This document shows positions 32,946 to 41,120 of a stretch of 64,000 nucleotides of DNA, piece by piece. Under the pieces are notes generated by a model that was not told the DNA's origin, did not search any database, and worked only from the letters and a program-made list of their open reading frames with translations. The translations under genes were made by a program, and so were the position numbers. Numbering within the stretch: the first letter of the stretch is position 1; every line of letters begins with the position of its first letter. The stretch is from Emticicia sp043780375. Its GTDB lineage: Bacteria > Bacteroidota > Bacteroidia > Cytophagales > Spirosomataceae. The stretch lies in assembly GCF_043780375.1 (NCBI RefSeq), contig NZ_JAYWCU010000115.1, positions 1 through 64,000 of the forward strand, given 5' to 3'.

Positions 32946-35420
32946 TTATTTTTTTGAAATCTTCATTGTTGCCAAAACTTTACTGCTTTTTTCGTCTTTC
33001 GATTTCATAAAAAACAGTTCGTTTAATTCACCTTTTGCCCATTTATCTATCATATTGTCATAAAATGGACTTGATGGATTGCCCGACTGACCACCGGGAT
33101 ATAGCCCATAAGCCTTTGGCCAGCCTTTATCGAGCTGTACAATCATTCTCCAAGATGGCCCGTTTTGTTCAGTTGTAGCATTAACAATGCCAGCACCGCC
33201 ACCATTAGGAATATCTTGTCGTCCAAAACCTGAAAGTCTGCCCAAGTGATTAATATCAGTGCTTTTTACATTTGTCCAAGCCCAAGTTGTTGCGTTCATT
33301 GGCCCAAGTTTCGCTCTCAAAGAATCAATAGTTGCCTTGAAACTATTTTTTATAATGTCTTGCATCGTTTCTTGTTTATCTTTGGTTGTTATATTATCAA
33401 ACCATTTGGCCGTTGGTTGTTTTTCTATCATTACCCAAGTACGGTCACGGGCTGGGTAAAGCATGGGCGATTTGTCGCCTTGAGGCGAAAATTCATCATT
33501 CCAAATAGCAAACCGAAGTTCACGTACCCAACGTTCATAAATTGTTGCACCGATTTCGGTAGGGTCGTTTTTTAAATTCCATTTTGCCAAAACTTGGTAA
33601 GCAGAATTGGCTTTGTTTGACGAATCGGTATTTAAAATTGTCATTAATAGAGGCAAAACTCTACGAGCTTCTACATTAAAATTGTCATTTTGCATCAACC
33701 GTAAACTATCAACAGTGGCTTTTTCCATTTTGGTCAACCGCTCGTTGATACGAATAGCTCGCTCGCTCGGAGCAAATTTCCAACCCAAATAATAAGGATA
33801 TGTGGGGTCGGTAGAAAACTGGTTCGCCGAACTCACAAACCCCCTAACAGGATTTTTTACGATTGGGTTTTGGTCTGCTGGAATCCAACCTTGCCAATCG
33901 TGGGCAGGATTTGAGCCATCCATGATAAATTTACCTTGTTCTTTCCATTTCAGAGGCAACTTTCCGTTTGGCGTAATCGCAATGTCATTTTGATTACTGG
34001 CAAAAATAAAATTTTGAGCAGGAGCAATGTAATAAGTGAGAGCTTTGCGGTAATCATCATAGTTTTTTGCTCGATTGAGGTAATAAAAAGCCATTAAATC
34101 AGTACCTTCTGCTTCATTAGCAACCCAACGCATGGCATGACCGACTAGGGCATTTTTGCCATAATTTTTCTCAGAAGCTACATTATAAACAATTGGACCG
34201 TGATGCGTGCTGTACACAGTGTCTTTCAAAGACTCTTTTTTGCCTTTTATGACAAATTCTTCCACACGCATCGTTGTTGGTTTCCATGCACCATTGTACC
34301 AATATTCTTTTTTGGTTTTATCTTTAAATTTTATTTGATAAAAATCCATGACATCGGAGCCAACGTTAGTTACGCCCCAAGCTACGTCTTTATTAAATCC
34401 AATAACCACTCCTGGTGCTCCAGGCAAACATGCACCATACACATTCATGGTTGGTGTGCATAATTGCATTTGGTACCAAATTGAAGGCAATGTTAATTGC
34501 AAATGAGGGTCATTTTCTAAAATTGGCAAACCTGTTGCCGATTTCTCACCTCCCACAGCCCAGTTATTACTGCCAATTTCGGGCGAAGGTGAAGGAATGC
34601 GGAATGCCGCCCGATCAAAAGCCAGTGCATCGCTCGAAGCTTTTGCAGCAATTTCAGTAGGAACTGGCGGCACAGGCAAAGGTGTAAAATCCCATTTTGT
34701 ACCCTCAGGAATAATCGGCGATTCGTTGGTAGGATAATCAGGATACAAATCATTCACCACATCAATGCCATATTTTGCTAAAATATTACTCATTCGGTAG
34801 TCATCACTACCGCCATTGAGAACGTTTCGCATATTCATCATCATCAAAATTGTTTTGTATGGCGACCATTCTTCCGGCTTATATCCTATGATTTTATACT
34901 CAACAGGAAGATCTTTATACTTCAATTGTTTGATATAAGCATTGACCCCAGCCGCATAAGAATTGAGCACATCATTAAAAATTGCATTTTTTCGGCCATT
35001 TTCATACACTTTTTTAGCAGCATTGGCCATACCTATTCGGCGGTTATAGCGGTCAAGTTCCAAGGCACGCTCGCCAACAATTTCGCTAAGTCGGCCTGAA
35101 GCAGCTAATATATAAAACTCCATTTGCCACAAGCGGTCACGGGCAACGAGATAGCCTTGAGCAAAATACAAGTCATTGTCATTTTTGGCAAAAATATGAG
35201 GTACACGGTTATCGTCGAAAACGACATCGACCTCATCTTTTACACCGTTTAATTTTAAATGAGTAGGAGGTAAGGCAAGTTTTGCTTCGCCATTTTGCCA
35301 AAAACCTTCAAAAGGGCTAAACAATTGCCCAAGTGCGGGGGTCGCTCCCATAGGTCGGCTTAAGAAATAAGTCAAGCCAACAGCAGCTATTAGACTCAAA
35401 ATAAATTTTACAAATTTCAT
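32946..35420 (-). CDS. Penicillin acylase family (Ntn-hydrolase) protein
   Basis: The 824-residue precursor has a signal sequence or N-terminal anchor (MKFVKFILSLIAAVGLTYFL). Near residue 283 comes the autoprocessing site EIGSNNWAV, whose Ser becomes the N-terminal nucleophile after removal of a spacer. Matches to the alpha chain (FAQGYLVARDRLWQMEFY) and beta chain (NDPHLQLTLPSIWYQMQL) are clear. The family cleaves amide bonds, including penicillins, acyl-homoserine lactones and N-acyl amino acids. The true substrate is not set by sequence. It acts in the periplasm. It is divergent from the rhodanese gene. Confidence 0.93.
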   Translation of the reverse strand: MKFVKFILSLIAAVGLTYFLSRPMGATPALGQLFSPFEGFWQNGEAKLALPPTHLKLNGVKDEVDVVFDDNRVPHIFAKNDNDLYFAQGYLVARDRLWQMEFYILAASGRLSEIVGERALELDRYNRRIGMANAAKKVYENGRKNAIFNDVLNSYAAGVNAYIKQLKYKDLPVEYKIIGYKPEEWSPYKTILMMMNMRNVLNGGSDDYRMSNILAKYGIDVVNDLYPDYPTNESPIIPEGTKWDFTPLPVPPVPTEIAAKASSDALAFDRAAFRIPSPSPEIGSNNWAVGGEKSATGLPILENDPHLQLTLPSIWYQMQLCTPTMNVYGACLPGAPGVVIGFNKDVAWGVTNVGSDVMDFYQIKFKDKTKKEYWYNGAWKPTTMRVEEFVIKGKKESLKDTVYSTHHGPIVYNVASEKNYGKNALVGHAMRWVANEAEGTDLMAFYYLNRAKNYDDYRKALTYYIAPAQNFIFASNQNDIAITPNGKLPLKWKEQGKFIMDGSNPAHDWQGWIPADQNPIVKNPVRGFVSSANQFSTDPTYPYYLGWKFAPSERAIRINERLTKMEKATVDSLRLMQNDNFNVEARRVLPLLMTILNTDSSNKANSAYQVLAKWNLKNDPTEIGATIYERWVRELRFAIWNDEFSPQGDKSPMLYPARDRTWVMIEKQPTAKWFDNITTKDKQETMQDIIKNSFKATIDSLRAKLGPMNATTWAWTNVKSTDINHLGRLSGFGRQDIPNGGGAGIVNATTEQNGPSWRMIVQLDKGWPKAYGLYPGGQSGNPSSPFYDNMIDKWAKGELNELFFMKSKDEKSSKVLATMKISKK

Positions 35421-35552
35421 TAGTTTTGGGTTAGATGTTTGAAGTATTATTGTTGCGAAAGTAGAAAAAAAGAATGAATATTTTACTTTCTTGTGAGTTT
35501 TTAGGACTTTTTTGTGAAAATTTAATGTTGTTACTGAAAAATAATATAAAGA

Positions 35553-36050
35553 ATGAATAAAATACTTTTTTTGATTTTACTTATGTTTTCTTCGAAAGTT
35601 ATGCACGCCCAAATACAAAGTAAATCTTTTGATAGTTTACTTCACATAATGGTCACAAAAGCAGTTCCGACTGTTGGTTGTGAAGACCTAAAGAAAATGA
35701 AAAATGTAGTGTTACTTGATACCCGTGAAAGGAGAGAATATGAAGTAAGTCATTTGAAAAATGCCCAATGGGTAGGTTTCGAGAAATTTGATTTGAAAAA
35801 TGTAGCCACTATTCCAAAAGATGCTAATATTGTAGTTTACTGTTCGATTGGCGTACGAAGTGGCAAAATTGGCGAAAAACTCATGCAAGCAGGCTTTACG
35901 AATGTCCATAATTTTTATGGAAGTATTTTTGAATGGGTCAATCAGGGAAACCCAGTTTACGACATGGCAGGCAAACAAACTAACAAAATTCACGGCTACA
36001 ACTGGAAGTGGGGCATTTGGTGCAATAAGTGCGAGAAGGTTTATGAGTGA
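35553..36050 (+). CDS. Periplasmic single-domain rhodanese
   Basis: The 165-residue protein has a signal peptide (MNKILFLILLMFSSKVMHAQ) and one rhodanese domain with the active-site loop VVYCSIGVRSGKIGEKL (Cys near 97). Rhodaneses carry sulfane sulfur, and this exported one could work on periplasmic thiols or cyanide. Its C-terminus ends in WKWGIWCNKCEKVYE with two more cysteines spaced like a small redox or metal site. It is the last gene on the plus strand before a terminator and faces rpsB. Confidence 0.9.
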   Translation: MNKILFLILLMFSSKVMHAQIQSKSFDSLLHIMVTKAVPTVGCEDLKKMKNVVLLDTRERREYEVSHLKNAQWVGFEKFDLKNVATIPKDANIVVYCSIGVRSGKIGEKLMQAGFTNVHNFYGSIFEWVNQGNPVYDMAGKQTNKIHGYNWKWGIWCNKCEKVYE

Positions 36051-36063
36051 AAAGTTATTCCAC

Positions 36064-36100
36064 AAAAAATCCCCAACGTTTTTCAACATTGGGGGTTTTC
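36064..36100. terminator. Bidirectional terminator-like hairpin
   Basis: AATCCCCAA and TTGGGGGTT pair with one G-T wobble around a 12-nt loop. An A-run precedes it and a T-run follows. It separates the plus-strand rhodanese gene from the minus-strand ribosomal operon. Confidence 0.65.
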
Positions 36101-36119
36101 TTATTTTCAGAGCTTAAAA

Positions 36120-37028
36120 TTAAGCCTCTACTTCTGGAGTAACTGCCGTTTCTGCAACTGGAGCTATAACTTCTTCAACAACTGCCTCTTCTGCTGCGGC
36201 CTCTTCAATTGCTGCAACTACTGCTGCCGCTGCTGGAGTAGCTTTTGCTGCTGCTTTTGCTTCACGAGCCTCACGTGCTTCATCAACAGCACGTTTTGCA
36301 TCCTCTTCTTCTTGCAATGCTGCGTTGTCTTTATCAACTTTACGCTCCATCAAGCCTTCTTCGATTGCTTTTCCTAATGCCAAAGTAATCAACGATACTG
36401 ATTTGTAAGCATCATCATTTGCTGGAATTGGATACTCAACTTTTTCAGGATTTGAGTTTGTATCGCACATCGCAATTACTGGAATACCTAAACGGTGTGC
36501 TTCCGATACTGCAAGGTGTTCACGCTTTACGTCCACAACAAACAAGGCTGCTGGAAGTCTCGACAAATCTGCTACACCGCCCAACAATCTTTCTAACTTG
36601 ATACGCTCACGGTCTAATGTCAAACGCTCACGTTTTGCAATGTTTTTTGCAGTCGATTCGTCTTTCAACATACGTTCAACAGTTTGCAATTTTTTCAAAG
36701 ATTTTTTGATTGTTGCAAAGTTTGTAAGCATACCACCTAACCAACGCTCTGTAACGTAAGGCATTTTCAAGCGACGTGCTTCTTCAGCAACGATTTCTTG
36801 AGCTTGCTTCTTAGTAGCTACAAACATGATTTTACGTCCTGAACGAACGATTCCTTTTACAACTTCTTGAGCGTCTTCTAAACAAGCAAGTGTTTTATTA
36901 AGGTCAATGATATGGATACCGTTTTTCTCCATGAAGATATACGGTGCCATTTTAGGATCCCATTTGCGGGTAAGGTGACCGAAGTGTACACCAGCATCCA
37001 ATAACTCTTTGTATTCTAATTGTGCCAT
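36120..37028 (-). CDS. rpsB: 30S ribosomal protein S2
   Basis: The 302-residue protein has all of S2 in residues 1-230: ELLDAGVHFGHLTRKWDPKM at the start, RWLGGMLTNFATIKKSL, and VIAMCDTNSNPEKVEYPIPA near the end. An Ala/Glu-rich tail of about 60 residues follows; E. coli S2 has 241 residues, so the tail is an extension common in this phylum. It is the last gene of the rplM-rpsI-rpsB operon. The usual downstream partner tsf is not here; a convergent gene follows. Confidence 0.97.
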   Translation of the reverse strand: MAQLEYKELLDAGVHFGHLTRKWDPKMAPYIFMEKNGIHIIDLNKTLACLEDAQEVVKGIVRSGRKIMFVATKKQAQEIVAEEARRLKMPYVTERWLGGMLTNFATIKKSLKKLQTVERMLKDESTAKNIAKRERLTLDRERIKLERLLGGVADLSRLPAALFVVDVKREHLAVSEAHRLGIPVIAMCDTNSNPEKVEYPIPANDDAYKSVSLITLALGKAIEEGLMERKVDKDNAALQEEEDAKRAVDEAREAREAKAAAKATPAAAAVVAAIEEAAAEEAVVEEVIAPVAETAVTPEVEA

Positions 37029-37203
37029 TTGACTAAAAATTAGTAAAGATGTAAATAAAAATTAAACTACGCAGCACAGCACACCGGACACGATAAGTGC
37101 TGTCTGGACTATAATGGATTTACGAATTACGAGGTAAGATTTACGAATAAGAAACTCGTAAATTGTAATCGCAACGATTACCGTTCGTAATTCGTAAATA
37201 ATA
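37029..37203. repeat. Inverted word repeats inside the ribosomal operon
   Basis: Between rpsI and rpsB, TTTACGAATTACGA (37119-37132) has a perfect inverted copy (37185-37198). Between them are smaller hairpins ATTTACGA/TCGTAAAT and GTAATCG-CAA-CGATTAC. The whole forms a branched hairpin of 80 bp. It would be transcribed as part of the operon. Confidence 0.7.
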
Positions 37204-37590
37204 TTAACGTTTCGAGAATTGGAATTTCTTACGTGCTTTCTTACGACCTGGTTTTTTACGTTCAACCATACGTGCATCACGAGTTAGGAATCCTTCTTTT
37301 TTCAACGCTGGACGATTTTCTGCATTTGCTTCACACAAAGCACGAGAAACTGCCATACGAATAGCTTCCGCTTGTCCAGCAATTCCACCACCGTTTACAT
37401 TGATTTTTAAATCGTATTGACCAGCCGTACTTGTTGTAGTAAAGGGTTGGTTCAAGATAATTTGGAGAATTTCTGAAGGAAAATAGTCCTTCAATCCTTT
37501 TCCATTTATAGAAACTTCACCATTGCCTTGTTTCATATAGATACGGGCTACGGCTGTTTTTCTTCTACCTACTGCGTTGATAACTTGCAT
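37204..37590 (-). CDS. rpsI: 30S ribosomal protein S9
   Basis: The 128-residue protein begins MQVINAVGRRKTAVARIYMK and ends PGRKKARKKFQFSKR, the standard S9 start and the positively charged tail whose last Arg reaches the P-site tRNA. GGGIAGQAEAIRMAVSRAL is the conserved core. It lies between rplM and rpsB in the usual order, 128 bp after rplM. Confidence 0.98.
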   Translation of the reverse strand: MQVINAVGRRKTAVARIYMKQGNGEVSINGKGLKDYFPSEILQIILNQPFTTTSTAGQYDLKINVNGGGIAGQAEAIRMAVSRALCEANAENRPALKKEGFLTRDARMVERKKPGRKKARKKFQFSKR

Positions 37591-37718
37591 TTGTATATAG
37601 AATTTGAAAATATTCTGAATTAATAAAGAATTGTTTTCAGTTAGTAAGCTACGAGCATTTGAGTTAAAGAGATTTTAGAAATCTCATGTCTCATATCTCA
37701 TATCTCAATATCTGAGAA
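37591..37718. repeat. Short word repeats between rplM and rpsI
   Basis: A GAGATTT-TAG-AAATCTC palindrome (37669-37685) runs into four copies of TCTCAT or TCTCAA spaced 7 bp apart (37682-37708), ending near TCTGAGA. It is the same kind of word-repeat spacer as between rpsI and rpsB but built of different words. Confidence 0.6.
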
Positions 37719-38162
37719 TTAAAGTTCAATCGTTTTTGGAGACTGAGCTGCATGAGGATGATTTGGACCTACGTAAACATACAAATTTGTATATAAACGA
37801 CGTCCCAAAATTCCTTTAGGCAACATACCTTTTACGGCCATTTCTACCACACGACGACCATCTTTTGCCATCAACTCACGTGGAGTAGCAAAACGTTGTC
37901 CACCAGGGTGTCCTGTATGACGGGTATAAACTTTGTCAGTCATTTTCTTTCCTGTCAAACGGATTTTTTCAGCGTTGATAACAATTACGTTATCACCACA
38001 ATCCACATGAGGGGTAAAGTTTGTTTTGGTTTTGCCACGAATCACATTTGCGATTTGGCTACACAAACGACCTAAAATTTTGTCGGTAGCATCAATAACT
38101 ACCCATTCCTTATTAACGGTTTCGCTATTAGCAGAAATCGTTTTGTAACTTAGATGCTTCAC
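37719..38162 (-). CDS. rplM: 50S ribosomal protein L13
   Basis: The 147-residue protein has the L13 motifs WVVIDATDKILGRLCSQIA, IRLTGKKMTDKVYTRHTGHP, GMLPKGILGRRLYTNLYVY and GPNHPHAAQSP. It is the first gene of the rplM-rpsI-rpsB operon and is preceded by a leader of about 240 nt with strong predicted folding, described separately. Length and motifs are normal. Confidence 0.98.
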   Translation of the reverse strand: MKHLSYKTISANSETVNKEWVVIDATDKILGRLCSQIANVIRGKTKTNFTPHVDCGDNVIVINAEKIRLTGKKMTDKVYTRHTGHPGGQRFATPRELMAKDGRRVVEMAVKGMLPKGILGRRLYTNLYVYVGPNHPHAAQSPKTIEL

Positions 38163-38400
38163 AGTTTTAAATTTTTAAATGTTTGTACGTCGAAGCGTTG
38201 GCACGCCGCAACGTTTGAAAAAAGCGATTGTCATTAAGTTTCAATCTTCGTCCCCAAAAACTATAACTGAGTTTTAATGACTTTTTTCGAGAAGTTATGA
38301 GGTGTTGAAACAACACTTGGCTTACTCCGGAAACAGCTCGCCTCCCTAACTTGCAACCTCCCTCGAACAAACGGGCTACGCTACGAGGGGTATATTTTGG
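38163..38400 (-). ncRNA. Structured 5' leader of the rplM-rpsI-rpsB operon (candidate L13 leader)
   Basis: Between the predicted start of transcription (about 38400) and the rplM ATG, the minus strand can fold into a branched structure. The outer stem pairs TTCGAG (38286-38291) with CTCGAA (38362-38367). The next pairs AAGTTA (38292-38297) with TAACTT (38347-38352), continued by GAGG (38299-38302) with CCTC (38341-38344). Inside are a GTGTTG-AAA-CAACAC hairpin (38302-38316) and a hairpin closed by GGC/GCC. L13 leaders that feed back on translation are known in several bacteria. Whether this belongs to a published class I cannot check here. Confidence 0.6.
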
Positions 38401-38405
38401 GGCTG

Positions 38406-38438
38406 CAAAATTATAAATTTCTTTTGATAAAAGCAAAA
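38406..38438 (-). promoter_or_regulatory. Promoter of the ribosomal protein operon
   Basis: On the minus strand TTTTG (38434-38438) is followed after 20 nt by TAATTTTG (38406-38413), a full match to the Bacteroidota promoter pattern. The start of transcription would be near 38400. Confidence 0.7.
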
Positions 38439-38466
38439 TCTTGCGAATTAATTTAATGTAAGTTAG

Positions 38467-38494
38467 TTGATATGAAGATAAGGACGTAATTTTG
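38467..38494 (+). promoter_or_regulatory. Promoter of the T9SS cargo gene
   Basis: TTG (38467-38469) is followed after 17 nt by TAATTTTG (38487-38494). It diverges from the rplM promoter with about 28 bp between the -33 elements. The start codon at 38556 gives a leader of about 55 nt. Confidence 0.55.
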
Positions 38495-38555
38495 TAGCTA
38501 CTAACCTAAGTTTATGATGTCTAAAAAAAATTGTTAGACTTAAATCTACTCTCAA

Positions 38556-41003
38556 ATGATGAAAAAATATTATTTGTTATCGTTTTTCATTTCATTGTCC
38601 CAAATTTTGGTTGCTCAATGGAAAACCAATGATACTACGCCTGTTTTAGTGAGTGCTGCTTCAAACTTTCAGTATGCTGTGCTTTATTCGATTGATGATG
38701 ACGGAAACAGCTTTTATGTTTGGGCCGATTATCGCAATGATAACATTGAACTTTATGCCCAAAAGTTAAATACTAAAGGCATACCACAATGGACAAAAGA
38801 CGGACTACGAATTGGAAAAATTTTAGATAAAAATATGTTTATCTATACGCCAAAGCTTATCAAACCCGATGGTAAAGGTGGAGCATATATTGCATGGCAT
38901 CGCTTGATTGATGTAAATAAAGTAGAAAGAAGAAACTTATATGCCCAATATGTGTCGAGTGATGGAAAAGCTCAGTGGACTGCCGATGGTATAAAAGTTA
39001 CAGACCAAGAGCTAACGAGCTATGACCCAAATGACGGCGTAATAGAGTTAAATGACCTTAAAAATGATAAATTATTATTCACTTTCAATAATTATAATAG
39101 TTCTTCTACGGCAAATATAGTTTATACCAAAAAGCTGAATTATGCAGGAACGACTGTGGAAGCTGAAACGAAATTATTAGAAGGAAAAGGTTTAGAAACG
39201 AAGGTTTTGTATGATGAAAAAAACAGCAAGTTTATTGCGTTGATTAAAGATGCAGCTACTGATTATTTGTTTCAAACTTTTGATGCTATCAATAAACCTT
39301 TGATTTTGGCGGCTCCGTTTTACCAAAACCCTTTTTCGGGTATTTCTCGAATAGATTTGTTTAAGATTGATAATGAAGGCAATGCGGTAGTTGGAAGAAC
39401 ACTTTCGGGAGACAATAAAAAGATTGTTGTTGCCCATAAAGTTAGTAAAGACGGAAAATCTATGTGGGGTAACAATGGAACAAATTTAGGTTCAAATACT
39501 ACTTTTGATGTACAAGTTGTGCCAACAAGCGATGGCGGTGGAATTGCAACTTGGCTTGAAACTGGCGATAAGTCAAGACCTTTTCAAGTAGCAAAATTGA
39601 AAGCAAATGGAGATATGCTTTGGAAAAACGATGTTTTTACACCAAAATCAGATAAATCGTACTTTTTGCCAAATAAATTAATTTCTGATGGAAATGAGGG
39701 CGTTTATACTTTATGGCTAAAACCTAAAGACATTGGCTATGATTTGACGATTCAACGCATTGACGCCAACGGGACTTTGAAATTTGGTGATGATGGACTT
39801 GCGTTCAAAGATTTTACTTTTTTTAGCGATTATCGCCTTATTCCATATCCTAAAGGTGGTGTGATTGTTTTGTATGGAGCAAATAAAGAATTGGAAGATG
39901 GGCGTGGTGGTTCGGTGGATTTGTTTACTAATTATGTTACAGAAGCAGGTAAATTAGGTTTTGAAACATTGCCAGTAATAACAGTGACCGCTAATGCTAA
40001 CAATAACTATTGTGCAGGACAACCTTTTATGGTTTCGTTGACTACAACTGGTAGCACTTTTAATCTTGACAATAATTTCAGAATTTTGTTGTCCGATAAA
40101 AATGGTAGCTTTGATAAAGCCACTGAAATAGGAAAAGATGTCAGAAAAACAGTGAATGTGAAAACTACTCAAGATTTAGAAAAAGGAAATTATAAAATTA
40201 AGGTAGTTTCTACTTCGCCAATGGCTGAAAGTAGTAATGTTATTGATATTAAAATTGGTGATACAGAAGCTCCAACCATTACGTCTGATAGACTTTTGGT
40301 TTGTGCTGGTGGAACAGATAAAGTGTCATTTTCGTCAAAAAGTTGTCAAGATGGCGTTTTGAAATGGTCGAATTCTTCAACAGGAACAGCAATCACAACT
40401 GTTGTGAGCGAAAATACTACTTTTACTGCTGTTTGTATTATTGGAGGTTGTAAAGAAAGTACAGCCTCAAATTCGATTGCTATTCAGGCCAACAAAATAC
40501 CCGTCACAGCCAGTAATTCTGGGCCCTATTTTGAAGGAGAAGTATTGAAATTGAGTAGTTCGGGCGGAACAAAATATGAATGGAGTGGCCCTAATAGTTT
40601 TTCTTCAACTATTCAAAATCCAACGGTTTTAAATGTTCCAATTAGTGCAGCAGGAACATATTCAGTTAAAGTTACCGATGCAAATTGCTCGGCAATTGCT
40701 CAAACAGTAGTGTTGGTCAACCCTATTTTAACAAATGAAATACCAACCGAAACCAATATTATGATTTATCCAAATCCTGTTAGTCAGCAAGTGATTATTT
40801 CGTTTGAAGCAGAAGCAAATAAGAACGTAAGTATCGCCGTAATTGATATAAAAGGAAGAATAGTTGAGCAACGAAAACTAAAATCTCAGGGTGGTTTACA
40901 GCAAGAAATGATGGATATTCAGCATTTTATTAGTGGACAGTATTTAATAAAAATAAACACTTCTACGCACGAAGTAGTTAAGAAGTTAGTGATTGAAAAG
41001 TAG
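38556..41003 (+). CDS. Secreted protein with type IX secretion sorting domain
   Basis: The 815-residue protein has a signal peptide (MMKKYYLLSFFISLSQILVAQ). Its N-terminal half has repeats of the kind LKTKGIPQWTKDGL and TKDGKSMWGNNGT, which look like propeller-like blades. An Ig-like region (NSGPYFEGEVLKLSSSGG) follows. The C-terminal sorting domain (residues 735-815) has MIYPNPVSQQVIISFEAEAN and the ending VVKKLVIEK, the classic type A tail. It is thus exported by the type IX system and anchored or released at the cell surface. The ligand is unknown. Confidence 0.9.
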   Translation: MMKKYYLLSFFISLSQILVAQWKTNDTTPVLVSAASNFQYAVLYSIDDDGNSFYVWADYRNDNIELYAQKLNTKGIPQWTKDGLRIGKILDKNMFIYTPKLIKPDGKGGAYIAWHRLIDVNKVERRNLYAQYVSSDGKAQWTADGIKVTDQELTSYDPNDGVIELNDLKNDKLLFTFNNYNSSSTANIVYTKKLNYAGTTVEAETKLLEGKGLETKVLYDEKNSKFIALIKDAATDYLFQTFDAINKPLILAAPFYQNPFSGISRIDLFKIDNEGNAVVGRTLSGDNKKIVVAHKVSKDGKSMWGNNGTNLGSNTTFDVQVVPTSDGGGIATWLETGDKSRPFQVAKLKANGDMLWKNDVFTPKSDKSYFLPNKLISDGNEGVYTLWLKPKDIGYDLTIQRIDANGTLKFGDDGLAFKDFTFFSDYRLIPYPKGGVIVLYGANKELEDGRGGSVDLFTNYVTEAGKLGFETLPVITVTANANNNYCAGQPFMVSLTTTGSTFNLDNNFRILLSDKNGSFDKATEIGKDVRKTVNVKTTQDLEKGNYKIKVVSTSPMAESSNVIDIKIGDTEAPTITSDRLLVCAGGTDKVSFSSKSCQDGVLKWSNSSTGTAITTVVSENTTFTAVCIIGGCKESTASNSIAIQANKIPVTASNSGPYFEGEVLKLSSSGGTKYEWSGPNSFSSTIQNPTVLNVPISAAGTYSVKVTDANCSAIAQTVVLVNPILTNEIPTETNIMIYPNPVSQQVIISFEAEANKNVSIAVIDIKGRIVEQRKLKSQGGLQQEMMDIQHFISGQYLIKINTSTHEVVKKLVIEK

Positions 41004-41120
41004 TATCAAGTGAGCAGTTTTCAGATTCCAGTTTTCGGCAAATAATCTTTATTAAAATAAGATTTGACAACTGCCAATTGAAGACTGAAAACCGCAGACT
41101 TTTAATAATAATAATTCAAA
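41004..41120. repeat. Spacer with nested word repeats
   Basis: The gap holds GTTTTCAG (41018-41025) and its inverted copy CTGAAAAC (41085-41092), with the word CAGTTTTC repeated, and an inner AATCTTTATT/AATAAGATT pair. It resembles the other word-repeat spacers in this window but uses different words. No gene is seen. Confidence 0.5.

Noticed and set aside
37682..37708. CRISPR-like direct repeats TCTCAT
   Set aside because: The 6-7-bp period is far too short for CRISPR.
38278..38385. Possible SRP (4.5S) RNA in the rplM leader
   Set aside because: A GGAGTAAGCC piece recalls the SRP core, but the conserved GGUCAGG-GGAAGGAAGCAGCC arrangement is absent and the stem order differs. A ribosomal leader fits the position better.
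38167..38436. An 89-residue minus-strand frame upstream of rplM
   Set aside because: It overlaps the structured leader and promoter, and its composition does not look coding.
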